Shown here: one piece after another, positions 35,366 to 44,924 of the stretch
Layout of the letters: each line of letters begins with the position of its first letter
Position numbering within the stretch: the stretch's first letter is position 1
Assembly (NCBI GenBank): GCA_022072225.1
Contig: JAJVIC010000007.1
Coordinates: 248,001-312,000 of the forward strand
DNA: 64,000 nucleotides
Reading direction: 5' to 3'
Source: Bacteroidia bacterium
GTDB taxonomy: Bacteria > Bacteroidota > Bacteroidia > SXHM01
Position numbers and translations under genes: made by a program
The notes under the pieces: model-generated
The model's input: the letters and a program-made list of their open reading frames with translations, nothing else
What the model was told of the DNA's origin: nothing
Database searches by the model: none

Positions 35366-35770
35366 TCAGCGTATCATAACACCTTCGGTTTCCAGTATGG
35401 GAATATGGATGAAGTTTTCTTTAATAATACTTTCGGGCAGAAAAATATATTTCTTGTCGTAAATGGTTTTTCCTACGTAGAAACTTACCCAGTATTCATT
35501 ATTAAGGCCAAAAACATTTTCCATTATCAGTTCAATTTTCATTGCACTCATGGGCGGAATGTCTTCCAGAAAATGACGCAGTGTTGTGGTTTTTATTTCT
35601 TCTCCGTCTATAACTCCGTATCCGCGTGAAGATACCAGCACGTTTTGTACTTCAATGGGTTTAAGATTTATAAAATAGGCATACCAGTTTTCCTCTCCGG
35701 CATCATTCTTTTCTTTCACTACAGCTACAGCTATATCTTCTACCTCGGGATATTCAATATCTTTTTTCAT
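35366..35770 (-). CDS. conserved-type hypothetical protein
   Basis: 134 residues, beta-rich, no signal peptide. Features are YPEVEDIAVAVVKEKND at the start and WYAYFINLKP, VLVSSRGYG and ETEGVMIR at the end. I recall similar Bacteroidota proteins of unknown function, but I cannot assign a role. It is co-oriented with the DUF255 protein (25 bp upstream) and the exonuclease (5 bp downstream). Confidence 0.75.
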   Translation of the reverse strand: MKKDIEYPEVEDIAVAVVKEKNDAGEENWYAYFINLKPIEVQNVLVSSRGYGVIDGEEIKTTTLRHFLEDIPPMSAMKIELIMENVFGLNNEYWVSFYVGKTIYDKKYIFLPESIIKENFIHIPILETEGVMIR

Positions 35771-35795
35771 AATCTGAAATCAAAAATAGCAGAAT

Positions 35796-37793
35796 TTATT
35801 TCATTTCTTCCATTGCATCTGAAACAGTTTCATGCGGCATTCGGCAGGTTTTATTTACGCAAACGTAAATCAGCGTTTTATCTTCCGTAAACTTTCCTTG
35901 TGTAAGTGGTAAATTCTTTTCCGTTTTTTTTTCTGTTGCTCCGCACAACAATTTATTGGGAATAAAATGTTGTTCCAATTCTGCTGATTTTTTCTGCGCA
36001 TTTTTTCCGCAAATCACCACTTCGTAAAACGGGAAAACAAAATTCAGTTCCAGCATTGCCCAGTTGGAGTATGCGCTGCCATAAGCAGCCATTGCGGGCT
36101 TTACATTGTGCAGCATTTGCTGCGCGGTGTTTAAATAATGGTCATCGTCAAATAATTTTCCGAGTTGGAACAAACTTTTTGCCAGTGATGAATTGGATGC
36201 GGGAATTACATTGTCGTTCACTTCGCTTTTACGTGCAACAATCCGTTCGTCTTTGTCCGAAGTAAAGAAAAACATTCCGTTTCTCTCAGAATAAAAATGT
36301 GTGAAACAGTAATCGGCAAATTGTTTGGTTTCGTTCAGCCAGCGCAGGTCAAACGTTACTTCATACAATGCCAGCAGGGCTTCCATCGTAAAGCAGTAAT
36401 CTTCTAGAAACCCGTTTATGCCGCACTTCCCGTTTTTGTAAGTATGCCACAAACCGCCATCGCTTTTCTTTTGTTTTTGCAAAATAAAGTTGGCATTCTC
36501 AACAGCGGCATTAAGGAATTTCTCTTCCCGGAAAATGCGGTAAGCATCAACATAGCCTTTCAGCATCAGCGCATTCCACGAAGTCAGTTGCTTGTCGTCA
36601 AGCCCCGGGCGTGTGCGCTTATTGCGCGAAGCAAGCAAAGTTGCTTTTATTCTTTTTTTCTTTTCATCATCAGACTGCGTAATGGTTCGCATCAGAATAT
36701 AATTTCCGTGTTCCCAAAATCCTTTTTCACTTACGCAAAAAAATGCAGCCGCAAATTCAAAATCTTCTTTCAGCAATTCCTGCAAATCTTCTTTTTTCCA
36801 CACATAAAATTTTCCTTCCTCGCCTTCGCTGTCGGCATCCAGCGCGGAGTAGAATGAATGTTCGGGCGAAGTAAGTTCGCGCTCCACAAATTCCAGCGTC
36901 TCAAAAACCACTTCTTTGTAAAGCGGATTCTTGGTGAGTTGATAGGCTTCCGAATACAGCGAAACTAATTGAGCATTGTCGTAAAGCATTTTTTCAAAGT
37001 GAGGAACTTTCCAGAGTTTATCAGTACTGTAGCGCGCAAAGCCCCCGCCAACCTGATCGTAAATTCCGCCACAGGCCATTTTTTCAAGTGTAAGATTTAC
37101 ATGCTGCAAAAGCGTTTCGTCTTTTTTCAAATGTGCATAGCGCAATAAAAACAAATAATTATTGGGTAACGGAAATTTTGGTGCGCGGTCCGGTCCGCCT
37201 TCTGCATTGTCAAAATGTTTTTTCCAGTTTTCAACCAGCAAATCCAGATGCGAAAGCTCAAATGCAACCGCGTCCTTATTTTTTTCCATCAACTCGCTGC
37301 TTCGAATTCCTTCGCTCAAACGTTCGGCATATTCCAGCACTTTTCCGGGTTGCGTTTTGTAAATGGTATCCACATTTTGAAGCACCTGCATCCATGCATG
37401 TTTCGGAAAATAGGTGCCGCCATAAAATGGTTTCCCGTTCGGCAATGCAAAGCAGTTGAGTGGCCAGCCGCCCTGCCCGTTCATCAGTTGCACCGCGTTC
37501 ATATAAATGGCATCTACATCAGGACGTTCCTCGCGGTCAACTTTTATGCACACAAAATTCGCATTCATCAGCGCAGCCACTTCCGTGTTTTCAAAACTTT
37601 CTCTTTCCATAACATGGCACCAGTGGCAGGCTGAATAGCCGATGCTGATGATTAGCGGCTTATTTTCGTTTTTCGCTTTTTGCAAAGCCTCTTCACCCCA
37701 TGGAAACCAGTTCACAGGGTTGTGGGCGTGTTGAAGCAGATACGGACTGCTTTCATTTGCCAGCGAGTTGGTATGTTTTGGCGTATGCTTCAT
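35796..37793 (-). CDS. DUF255 thioredoxin-domain protein (YyaL/SPATA20-like)
   Basis: About 665 residues from the ATG at 37793. The N-terminal thioredoxin-like DUF255 domain has [16 protein letters not shown] and the active-site-like [16 protein letters not shown] long (alpha/alpha)6-barrel-like region (about 180-560) with [17 protein letters not shown] and [14 protein letters not shown] follows. The family is widespread, and its biochemical role is unclear. It heads the minus-strand operon down to 34295. Confidence 0.92.
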   Translation of the reverse strand: MKHTPKHTNSLANESSPYLLQHAHNPVNWFPWGEEALQKAKNENKPLIISIGYSACHWCHVMERESFENTEVAALMNANFVCIKVDREERPDVDAIYMNAVQLMNGQGGWPLNCFALPNGKPFYGGTYFPKHAWMQVLQNVDTIYKTQPGKVLEYAERLSEGIRSSELMEKNKDAVAFELSHLDLLVENWKKHFDNAEGGPDRAPKFPLPNNYLFLLRYAHLKKDETLLQHVNLTLEKMACGGIYDQVGGGFARYSTDKLWKVPHFEKMLYDNAQLVSLYSEAYQLTKNPLYKEVVFETLEFVERELTSPEHSFYSALDADSEGEEGKFYVWKKEDLQELLKEDFEFAAAFFCVSEKGFWEHGNYILMRTITQSDDEKKKRIKATLLASRNKRTRPGLDDKQLTSWNALMLKGYVDAYRIFREEKFLNAAVENANFILQKQKKSDGGLWHTYKNGKCGINGFLEDYCFTMEALLALYEVTFDLRWLNETKQFADYCFTHFYSERNGMFFFTSDKDERIVARKSEVNDNVIPASNSSLAKSLFQLGKLFDDDHYLNTAQQMLHNVKPAMAAYGSAYSNWAMLELNFVFPFYEVVICGKNAQKKSAELEQHFIPNKLLCGATEKKTEKNLPLTQGKFTEDKTLIYVCVNKTCRMPHETVSDAMEEMK

Positions 37794-37856
37794 TGTTGTT
37801 CTTCGGCAGCAAGATAGCAAAAGCGAAATTCTTGCAAAGCACGAAACTATTTCAGC

Positions 37857-37864
37857 TAATTTTG
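37857..37864 (+). promoter_or_regulatory. -7 promoter box (TAATTTTG)
   Basis: TAnnTTTG match, 20 bases before the GTG of the DUF4271 gene in the divergent gap. Confidence 0.5.
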
Positions 37865-37884
37865 TTCAGTAATTTTTTCAAAAG

Positions 37885-38790
37885 GTGTTTCGTCAAGAAC
37901 AAACAAATCAGCAGGATACAACTTCAAAACCGGAAGTAAATAACAATTCCGCTGCCGACAGTTCAAAAAATGATGCTGTACAAAACCTTCCCAAAACCAA
38001 AACCGAAAGACTGCCGCTTACAACAGTCACAGATACTGTTATAATGCACGATAGTGCAATGAAACAGGCTCCTGTTGTTTCATTATTTACTGCTCATGAG
38101 TTACAGCCGGTTAACAAAGCGCCTGTAGAAAAATCGCCTCAATATTCAGGATGGATTACTGTTTTGTTGTTAGGATGTGTGCTCACAATTACTTACTTGC
38201 GCGTATTTTATCCTAAAAGACTGGCCGATTTTTTCAGAGCTGTGCCTGATATAAGGTTTGCTTTACAATTAGTCCGCGAAGAAAAAGTGCTTTCTCAAAG
38301 GGCTTCGGTTTTTCTCATGCTTGTTTTTTTCTTTACCACATCTGCGTTTTTATTTATCCTCAATCAATATTTTAATGCTTCCGTTTTTTCGGGCAACAGT
38401 TATGTGGTTTTCCTTAAAATAATGTTCAGCATCTTTGCCGTGTTTCTTGTCCGGTTCTTTTTGTTGGGAGTAACAGGCTTTATTTTTAATGCCGAAAACG
38501 AGTTTTACTTCTACAGTTTCCATGTATTTCTTTACAATAAAACCTTTGGACTTGCCCTTATTCCGGTCTTGGCCGGTCTGGCATATGCCAATGCTGTTCC
38601 ACAGCCTGTTTTTATATGGACCGGAATAGCACTTTTTCTCATAACCTATTCGGCCAGATTAATTCGCGGTTTAAATATTGGTATGGCTAAACAGGGCTTT
38701 AATAAGTTATACTTATTTTTCTATTTTTGCACCCTCGAAATTTTACCGGCCGCTGTTTTGGCTAAACTTATTCTAAAACACGCAGCATAA
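37885..38790 (+). CDS. DUF4271 membrane protein
   Basis: 301 residues from a GTG. The first 90 are polar, with a low-complexity Asn/Ser stretch. Then come about six helices (from about 91; SGWITVLLLGCVLTITYLRV, FLMLVFFFTTSAFLFIL). FYFYSFHVFLYNKTFGLALI and the C-terminal YLFFYFCTLEILPAAVLAKL are typical of DUF4271. In this phylum it commonly precedes a HemD-like gene, as here (31-bp gap). The function is unknown. Confidence 0.8.
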   Translation: MFRQEQTNQQDTTSKPEVNNNSAADSSKNDAVQNLPKTKTERLPLTTVTDTVIMHDSAMKQAPVVSLFTAHELQPVNKAPVEKSPQYSGWITVLLLGCVLTITYLRVFYPKRLADFFRAVPDIRFALQLVREEKVLSQRASVFLMLVFFFTTSAFLFILNQYFNASVFSGNSYVVFLKIMFSIFAVFLVRFFLLGVTGFIFNAENEFYFYSFHVFLYNKTFGLALIPVLAGLAYANAVPQPVFIWTGIALFLITYSARLIRGLNIGMAKQGFNKLYLFFYFCTLEILPAAVLAKLILKHAA

Positions 38791-38821
38791 ACAAATTATA
38801 AAATTTCTGTGTTGAAGGTGC

Positions 38822-39604
38822 ATGGCTAAAAAACTACAAAAAACAGAAAAAGTAAAAGAAAAGGTTAAGTCTATTTTAGTTTCCCAGCCCAAGCCCGAAA
38901 CTGATAAGTCGCCTTACTTTGACCTTGCAAAAAAGCACAACGTAAAAATTGATTTTCGTCCCTTTATTCATGTAGAGGGAATTCCCGCTGCCGAGTTTCG
39001 CAAAGACCGTATTCACATTCCTGACTATACGGCTATAATAATGACAAGCCGCAATGCCGTTGACCACTTCTTCCGCATCTGTAAAGAAATGCGTGTCAGC
39101 GTTCCCGAAACCTTAAAGTATTTCTGTATTTCCGAAAGCACTGCATTCTATCTTCAGAAATACGTGCTTTACCGTAAGCGCAAAATATTTTATGGCAAAC
39201 AAACCTTTAATGATTTGATTGACATCATTAAAAAACACAAAGGCGAAAAGTTCCTCTTGCCCTCTTCAGATATTCAGAAAGAAGAAATACCCGTGTTGCT
39301 CGAAAAAAATCACATTAAGTTTACCCGTGCCGTTATTTACCGTACCGTGTGCAGCGATTTAAGTGATCTTGCCAATGTAAATTACGATGTCTTGGTTTTC
39401 TTCAGCCCGGCAGGAATTAAATCCCTGTTCCAGAATTTCCCCAAATTTAAGCAAAACAAAACCCGCATTGCCGCTTTTGGGCCTACCACTTCTCAGGCAG
39501 TAAAAGATGCCGGTTTATACCTCGACATCAGCGCTCCCGTTCCTGCCGCACCTTCTATGACCATGGCATTAGAGCAGTATATTAAGGAAGCAAATAAGAA
39601 GTAG
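38822..39604 (+). CDS. uroporphyrinogen-III synthase-like protein (stand-alone HemD)
   Basis: 260 residues. HemD fold segments: KSILVSQPKPE, IIMTSRNAVDHFF, FCISESTAFYLQK, LLPSSDIQKEEIPVLLE, VLVFFSPAGIKSLFQNF and FGPTTSQAVKDAGL. It would cyclise hydroxymethylbilane to uroporphyrinogen III. The window already has a HemD domain fused to HemC, so one of the two may have another role or be the main enzyme. A TATTTTTG sequence about 87 bp upstream inside the DUF4271 gene may be an internal promoter. Confidence 0.85.
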   Translation: MAKKLQKTEKVKEKVKSILVSQPKPETDKSPYFDLAKKHNVKIDFRPFIHVEGIPAAEFRKDRIHIPDYTAIIMTSRNAVDHFFRICKEMRVSVPETLKYFCISESTAFYLQKYVLYRKRKIFYGKQTFNDLIDIIKKHKGEKFLLPSSDIQKEEIPVLLEKNHIKFTRAVIYRTVCSDLSDLANVNYDVLVFFSPAGIKSLFQNFPKFKQNKTRIAAFGPTTSQAVKDAGLYLDISAPVPAAPSMTMALEQYIKEANKK

Positions 39605-39615
39605 AATAGTACTAT

Positions 39616-39659
39616 ACAAAGAAAAATGCCATGATTTTTTTCATGGCATTTTTCTTTGT
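39616..39659. terminator. bidirectional rho-independent terminator
   Basis: Perfect 19-bp stem starting acaaagaaaaatgccatga with a 6-base T loop, between the stand-alone hemD gene and the convergent hypothetical. A- and T-rich stem ends serve both strands. Confidence 0.85.
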
Positions 39660-39670
39660 GGAGCATTTTT

Positions 39671-40657
39671 CTATTTTTTCTTTCCGCCCCTTACAATCAC
39701 TTTTTCCGTGCCCGGGTTGGTTATCCTCAGCTTAGGCAATGCCGGGTTCAAATTCAGCTCACTGAATAAACCCTTAAATGCCGGCCCTTTTTCTAAGGTA
39801 TAACCATCCACACACGCAGGCGTTGTTTCATCAGTAGTGCATATCAGCACAGCATTATTGCCTTCAATTATTTTCAGGTAAACCTCATCCGTTGGCGCTG
39901 GTGCGGTTTGTGCTACTATCATACTGCTGTTAGGGGCAATATCAAAGTCCTCGGTCTCATAACCCGCACTGTCGCTTTGTTGAATTTTTATCAACGCCAG
40001 TACCTCCTCAAAAACAAACTGCTTCCTTACCGCCTCATCATCCTTGAAAATCTCCTTACCGTCATCCATCATGCTTATTACGGCATCATAAGCATTATTG
40101 CTTAACACTAATTTAGTCTGCGAAGCTATTACAGCCTGTTCGGTTTCGCTCAGGTAGCTTTGATAATTATCCTCAAACAGCGTTTTAGCATCCGTATACT
40201 CCGTTTCAAAACCTGCAGGCATATTGTCATTTGCGGTCAGTGTCGCAAGGTGATTTGTAATAAAGTTCTTACCCGCTATAAACAACTGCTTCATAACCTC
40301 CCAGTTATCATCACCGGACTCACCATACAGTATAAGCCCCGCCTCTTCCTGTCTGGCCTTTTGCTGGCTTTTCGGAAAAGCATCAATAATATACCGTTTC
40401 AGCAATTGCCATTTTTGTTTCGCCACTATGGCATGCTCACCCAGGGTAACTAATAAAACCTCTTCGTTAGCATACCTTGCCTGCTCATCAGGCAATTCCT
40501 CTGCTGTTTTTAACTCCGCCCTGCGCGCAGCTAAAAAAGCAAGGGTATACTTCGCCTTTAAGGCCAGAAAAGCGGCATTGTTGTCTTCAAAAGACTTCCA
40601 GGCAGTTCCTGCTACAGCATAAAACTCTGCCTGCGAACATTTAAATTTTGCATTCAT
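39671..40657 (-). CDS. hypothetical protein, helical with C-terminal beta domain
   Basis: 328 residues, no signal peptide. About 1-235 looks all-helical and charged, then an Ala/Pro linker (about 243-254) leads to a beta-rich end (VYLKIIEGNNAVLICTT, RITNPGTEKVIVRGGKKK). I do not recognise a family. It is one of the genes next to the repeat array at 40740-41345 and the KAP operon, on the same strand as the latter. A GTCCCGCA hairpin lies 17 bp upstream. Confidence 0.65.
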   Translation of the reverse strand: MNAKFKCSQAEFYAVAGTAWKSFEDNNAAFLALKAKYTLAFLAARRAELKTAEELPDEQARYANEEVLLVTLGEHAIVAKQKWQLLKRYIIDAFPKSQQKARQEEAGLILYGESGDDNWEVMKQLFIAGKNFITNHLATLTANDNMPAGFETEYTDAKTLFEDNYQSYLSETEQAVIASQTKLVLSNNAYDAVISMMDDGKEIFKDDEAVRKQFVFEEVLALIKIQQSDSAGYETEDFDIAPNSSMIVAQTAPAPTDEVYLKIIEGNNAVLICTTDETTPACVDGYTLEKGPAFKGLFSELNLNPALPKLRITNPGTEKVIVRGGKKK

Positions 40658-40673
40658 GATTTCTCAGTTTTGT

Positions 40674-40693
40674 GTCCCGCAGCATTGCGGGAC
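40674..40693. repeat. short perfect hairpin in a 5' leader
   Basis: Arms gtcccgca / tgcgggac with a 4-base loop, upstream of the hypothetical gene starting at 40657. It could be a translational control hairpin or a dispersed palindrome. Confidence 0.5.
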
Positions 40694-40739
40694 GGGTTAA
40701 TACTAATTGCTTAAAAAATTTAGTAACTGTTATATCATG

Positions 40740-41345
40740 CTTTTTCTTTTTCTGTCACACTGAGCGTAGTCGAAGTGCTTCTATTGTTTTTATAATCGTC
40801 TCTACTATTACTAACGCTGCTTATTTTCTTTTATTGTGTAACCCTTAAACTTTTTTCTTTCTATGGTCCATGGACTATCGACTATGGACTCTTTCTACTT
40901 CTATCAACGCACCCTTTTCCCTTTTATTGTGTCCACCTCAAAATATTTTTTCCACCCCGTCATTGCTGTCACTTCGAGCGTAGTCGAGAAGCCTTCTACT
41001 CTTACTAACGCTCCCAATTTCCTTTTATTGTGCCCACCTCAAAATATTTTCTCCACCCCGTCATTGCTGTCACTTCGAGCGTAGTCGAGAAGCCTTCTAC
41101 TCTTACTAACGCTGCTATTTCCCTTTTATTGTGCCACCTCAAAATATTTTCTCCACCCCGTCATTGCTGTCACTTCGAGCGTAGTCGAGAAGCCTTCTAC
41201 TCTTACTAACGCCCCCATTTTCCTTTTATTGTGAAACCGTAAACTTTTTTCTTTCTATGGACTATGGTCTATCGACTATGGACTCTTTCTACTTCTATCA
41301 ACGCCCCCTTTTCCCTTTTATTGTCCTCCCCCCAAAATATTTTTC
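40740..41345. repeat. composite tandem array of ~100-bp units, order A'-B-A-A-A-B-A''
   Basis: All units begin cttttattgtg and end near actaacgc or atcaacgc. A units carry cctcaaaatattttctccac and gtcacttcgagcgtagtcga; three near-identical A units lie at about 40921-41221. B units (about 40831-40920 and 41222-41320) carry four 7-nt tatggac-type units instead. Partial A units flank the whole. This fills the 730-bp gap 40658-41387; no gene is seen in it. Confidence 0.9.
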
Positions 41346-41357
41346 ACGTTAAAAAAG

Positions 41358-41365
41358 TAATTTTG
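41358..41365 (+). promoter_or_regulatory. -7 promoter box (TAATTTTG)
   Basis: TAnnTTTG match, 22 bases before the ATG at 41388, just outside the repeat array. Confidence 0.5.
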
Positions 41366-41387
41366 GTTTCCACTAAAAAAACACCCA

Positions 41388-41873
41388 ATGAATTTTGACG
41401 ATGACGATTTCAACTTTGATGACCTCTCTGACGAAGAAAAAGAAGAAATAAAAAAGCAGCAGGAAGAAGACCATAAGCGCATCTATGCACACCCTCTTTT
41501 TAAAAAAGCAAAAGAGATAGTAACCCTTGTAGAAGCCATCATTGCTACATTGCCCGAAGACGAAAGCGAAATGTATGCCTCAACTCTTCGTGAGTCCGCA
41601 ATGATATTAGCCCCTAAACTTGCCGGTGCCCTTGGCAGCGGCTCCTGGCTTATCAGCATGCAGAATGCAGCACTTATCCGCTACCATGCCGAATACCTTT
41701 TGCTCTCCAACCACTCATTAAATGAAATCGAAAAATCAGACACCAACTACGTTGCACTGCTGCGCACAGAAATGGAAGAATTTAAACAACTCTTCAAAGC
41801 ATGGATGATAGAAGTAAATAAATTAGACCACGAAATCTTTGAAGATGATTGGGGCCTGTTTCTGAGAAATTAA
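41388..41873 (+). CDS. acidic hypothetical protein
   Basis: 161 residues. It starts with an Asp-rich segment (MNFDDDDFNFDDLSDEEKEE) and continues as a helical domain (YAHPLFKKAKEIVTLVEAII, ESEMYASTLRESAMILAPKL). No signal peptide or cysteine. I do not recognise a family; the regular helical repeats could mediate protein contacts. It converges on, and overlaps by 4 bases, the small nuclease gene on the other strand. Confidence 0.65.
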   Translation: MNFDDDDFNFDDLSDEEKEEIKKQQEEDHKRIYAHPLFKKAKEIVTLVEAIIATLPEDESEMYASTLRESAMILAPKLAGALGSGSWLISMQNAALIRYHAEYLLLSNHSLNEIEKSDTNYVALLRTEMEEFKQLFKAWMIEVNKLDHEIFEDDWGLFLRN

Positions 41874-42268
41874 ACATTCAACTTATCCCACCGGTTCCTA
41901 AAATCCTCATTATTCAAAGTCGTTAAATCAACAATCCCTCGTGTTTCATATTGCTTAACCTTAGATTTCGCCTCTTCACTCGTGCAGATAAAATAATCAG
42001 GCATTCCCATTTTATCTGCGTTCAGGTTTACAAAAATGTAAAAGCAATCTTTTTTCACAGCAATCTTCATCATCGGCCATCCTACATTTTTCTTTTTGTA
42101 AATAGCCTTTACCTGGATTGAAATTCGCCTGTTATCTTTTTCCGCAAACAAATCCACAGCTTTCGCATTACCTATAGTCATACCTACCGACCAACCCCTT
42201 CTGTAAAGTTCTGCCGCTACAAAGTATTCTCCTGATAATCCTGTATTATTTCTTGGTATTTCTGCCAT
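41870..42268 (-). CDS. small PD-(D/E)XK nuclease-like protein
   Basis: 132 residues. A restriction-endonuclease-like core is readable: GLSGEYFVAAELYRRGW with Glu-14, AKAVDLFAEK with Asp-39, and SIQVKA with Gln-52 and Lys-54, i.e. E...D...QxK. WPMMKIAVKKDCFYIFVNL follows as the usual strand after the active site. It resembles Holliday-junction-resolvase or group-I DUF nuclease folds; the substrate is unknown. It lies 10 bp downstream of the KAP ATPase gene on the same strand. Confidence 0.72.
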   Translation of the reverse strand: MAEIPRNNTGLSGEYFVAAELYRRGWSVGMTIGNAKAVDLFAEKDNRRISIQVKAIYKKKNVGWPMMKIAVKKDCFYIFVNLNADKMGMPDYFICTSEEAKSKVKQYETRGIVDLTTLNNEDFRNRWDKLNV

Positions 42269-42278
42269 TTACAAAAAG

Positions 42279-44864
42279 TCAATTGTTCATCTTCTTTATT
42301 TTTTCCTCTATAGGTATTACTTTAAAATGGAAGTCTACGTATTTCTTAAATCCTTCTTCTTTACATTTATTATAAAATTCCTTATATTCCTTTAAATACT
42401 TCCAATTAACTTCACTTTGTTCTTCTAAAAATTTGCCAAAACTATCTATGTTATCAAACACATTGGGCAAGTCAAAGTGGGGAATTGCAAATATCTTTTT
42501 ATCAAATCGTTCGGGAGCTATTCTGATAAGTAAGTATTCATCTAACCCTCTTTCTACTAAGTATTTTTTAAAAATTTCTTTTGCTTCATCTGGAATAACA
42601 CGCTTACCTTGAATGGTTGAATTCCCTGTTTCTTCCCAGTCTGTATATTCACATTGATAAAATAAATGAAAAAAAATAGAATCTAATTCTGCGGTTTTGG
42701 TGGAATATTCTTCAAAGTATTTTATGGCAAAATTTAATAGTTCACTTCTGTCAATAGGAAATGTTACACCATATTCTTTATTTATATGGTGAATTAAACT
42801 TGATTCAAAAATAAAAGGTGCTTTAGCTTGTTCAAAAAAAGTTCTTATAAATTGTATTAATTCCTCTGCTTTCCCTTCAAAATATTTCTCCGTTATAGAA
42901 TTATTCCAATCATAAAGTTTCTCCGTTATAGTTTTGTCGTAAATTATTCTGGTTCCAATGGATATATCATACCCTTCTTTATTTTTTCTTTCCTGATGAG
43001 CTAAATGAAATATTCCAGTAATGACATTTTTAAAATCTTCCTTATTATCATAATCATTTATTTGTTTGAATTTTTCAATCACTTCAGTTTCTAAACCCTT
43101 TTCAATCCATTCAGTAATTTTATCCTTAAATTTTCCAATCTCACCGCTTCTTGCATTACTGAATTCAACTTCAGACAAATTATCATCCATAAGGTTGTAA
43201 GCAAAATACCTGTAAAACTTGCTTGGATAAACAACAGATAATTTATTCCTTTCTCTAAAACCAAAACCTCCTCCAAATATTCCATCAACAAAATCAACTA
43301 TTTTCTCTATCTCATTTTTGGGAATTGAAAGTGTATCTATATTTTCCGTAATGTATATTTCAAACTTTGTTTTTCGTTTTCCATTTCCTTGATTATTTTG
43401 TTCCTCAACAGGTTTTAAAATATACGTTTCAGCAGGTCTAACATTTTTTTGAAACCCTAAGAAATCATTTTTCTTTTCAAATAACAAAAGATAAACAGAA
43501 GGATATTTTAAACGCAATAATTCTAAACGAATAAAATCGGCAAAAACAACTTCATCAATTAAGGTCTTTAGATTAAGAGATAAGCTGTTTGCAAGTCTTG
43601 AAACATCTCTCATGTTTTCTAACCATTCATTTAGATATGCCGGCAACGAAAAAGGCTTGCCAATTACTGTATCTTCTATTAATTCATGATATTTTTTATC
43701 AAACGCCTGTTTTAGTTTCTCGGCAAGCTTTTTCTGATAAATCAGTTTTTTAAAATAAGGCAGGGTGATTTCTATTTGGAATATTTTTTCAAGGTATAGT
43801 TCATTACTATAAGGATTATGCTTTTCAAGAGCGTTTATAATATAGTTTCTATCGTAAGCAACTATGAAAAAAGTATTATTAAAATTTGCAGTATTTCTGA
43901 TAAGTCTCAGCACTTCAACAATCTCGTCTTTATCCAATCTGTCTAAATCATCTATTACTACAACTATTTTCTTGTTTATTTTTCTTAAACTTTCATCAAT
44001 AGTTTTGTTCATACTTGTTGCGGATTCAAATCCAGTATATGCACTAATTGAAGTTTGAATAGTTTTAGTGAAAGAATTGCTATGCAACTCCACTAATTTG
44101 TTTGAATAACTCACCATCAATCTGGCAAGTGATGAGTGATAAGGTCTTATTTTTTCTTGTATTGTTTCAAAAAAGTCCTGAACAATAGCTTGAGGGCTGT
44201 GGCTGTTCCAAGCGTTAAATTCAACCATAATTATTTCTTCGTTAAGATTTTTCCTGATTAGATTTATAAATGATGTCTTACCTAACCCCCATTTGCCATT
44301 TATTCCTATAGCAAATGCTTTTTTTAAATAACTCTTATTAATTTTTCCGGCTAATTCCTTAGCATAACTTTTATAGCCTAAATCATCATCATTTATTTCT
44401 GAAACAGGTTCATCATCAAAAAACGAATTTTGCTGTCTCTCTGGTTGTTTTTCTTTTATTAATCCACTAAGAAAAAAAAGAATGTTACAAACCCCACTTA
44501 AAAGCAATATGTCAGAATATTTCAGTTTATCATTGAAACTGAAATGATAAAAGACCCAAGGTTCGCCATCATTAAACCTGTAACAAAGATAAAACAGAGA
44601 TAAAGTAAAAATTGCTATTGTTCCTTTTGTGGAAACATGGTATTTGCCTATTTTAGTAAAGAAAAAAATTAAAATTAAAGCTGAAGTGATTGTGAATAGA
44701 AAATCATTCAGTTCACTAGTTTTGCCAAACGATAATATATAATCAACAATTGTGTTGCTTAATAAATCTTCTACTGGTTTATGAAAGATGATTAAACCGA
44801 ATACAAATACTATGTATGTAACAGAATATCTGCTAAATAAAAAATCAAATATTTTGTTTCTCAT
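42279..44864 (-). CDS. KAP-family P-loop NTPase with N-terminal membrane helices
   Basis: 861 residues. Four hydrophobic helices (about 12-30, 46-66, 78-94, 106-128) precede the KAP NTPase domain (about 160-460). Walker A is GINGKWGLGKTSF (about 187-199), Walker B is KKIVVVIDDLDRLDKDE (about 290-306), and VEFNAWNSHSPQAIVQDFFE and RNTANFNNTFFIVAYDR are KAP-typical. The C-terminal 400 residues are helical and unassigned. KAP ATPases often occur on mobile or defence islands. The gene is visibly more AT-rich than its neighbours, which suggests transfer. It sits between two PD-(D/E)XK-like genes in one operon. Confidence 0.85.
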   Translation of the reverse strand: MRNKIFDFLFSRYSVTYIVFVFGLIIFHKPVEDLLSNTIVDYILSFGKTSELNDFLFTITSALILIFFFTKIGKYHVSTKGTIAIFTLSLFYLCYRFNDGEPWVFYHFSFNDKLKYSDILLLSGVCNILFFLSGLIKEKQPERQQNSFFDDEPVSEINDDDLGYKSYAKELAGKINKSYLKKAFAIGINGKWGLGKTSFINLIRKNLNEEIIMVEFNAWNSHSPQAIVQDFFETIQEKIRPYHSSLARLMVSYSNKLVELHSNSFTKTIQTSISAYTGFESATSMNKTIDESLRKINKKIVVVIDDLDRLDKDEIVEVLRLIRNTANFNNTFFIVAYDRNYIINALEKHNPYSNELYLEKIFQIEITLPYFKKLIYQKKLAEKLKQAFDKKYHELIEDTVIGKPFSLPAYLNEWLENMRDVSRLANSLSLNLKTLIDEVVFADFIRLELLRLKYPSVYLLLFEKKNDFLGFQKNVRPAETYILKPVEEQNNQGNGKRKTKFEIYITENIDTLSIPKNEIEKIVDFVDGIFGGGFGFRERNKLSVVYPSKFYRYFAYNLMDDNLSEVEFSNARSGEIGKFKDKITEWIEKGLETEVIEKFKQINDYDNKEDFKNVITGIFHLAHQERKNKEGYDISIGTRIIYDKTITEKLYDWNNSITEKYFEGKAEELIQFIRTFFEQAKAPFIFESSLIHHINKEYGVTFPIDRSELLNFAIKYFEEYSTKTAELDSIFFHLFYQCEYTDWEETGNSTIQGKRVIPDEAKEIFKKYLVERGLDEYLLIRIAPERFDKKIFAIPHFDLPNVFDNIDSFGKFLEEQSEVNWKYLKEYKEFYNKCKEEGFKKYVDFHFKVIPIEEKIKKMNN

Positions 44865-44924
44865 TATAGGGTATTAATTATGAAGGTCGCTCAACTTTTG
44901 AATTTCTCGTTCTTCCTCTTCCGT

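Noticed and set aside
40740-41345. CRISPR-like array
   Set aside because: Units are full ~100-bp repeats without unique spacers, and there are no cas genes.
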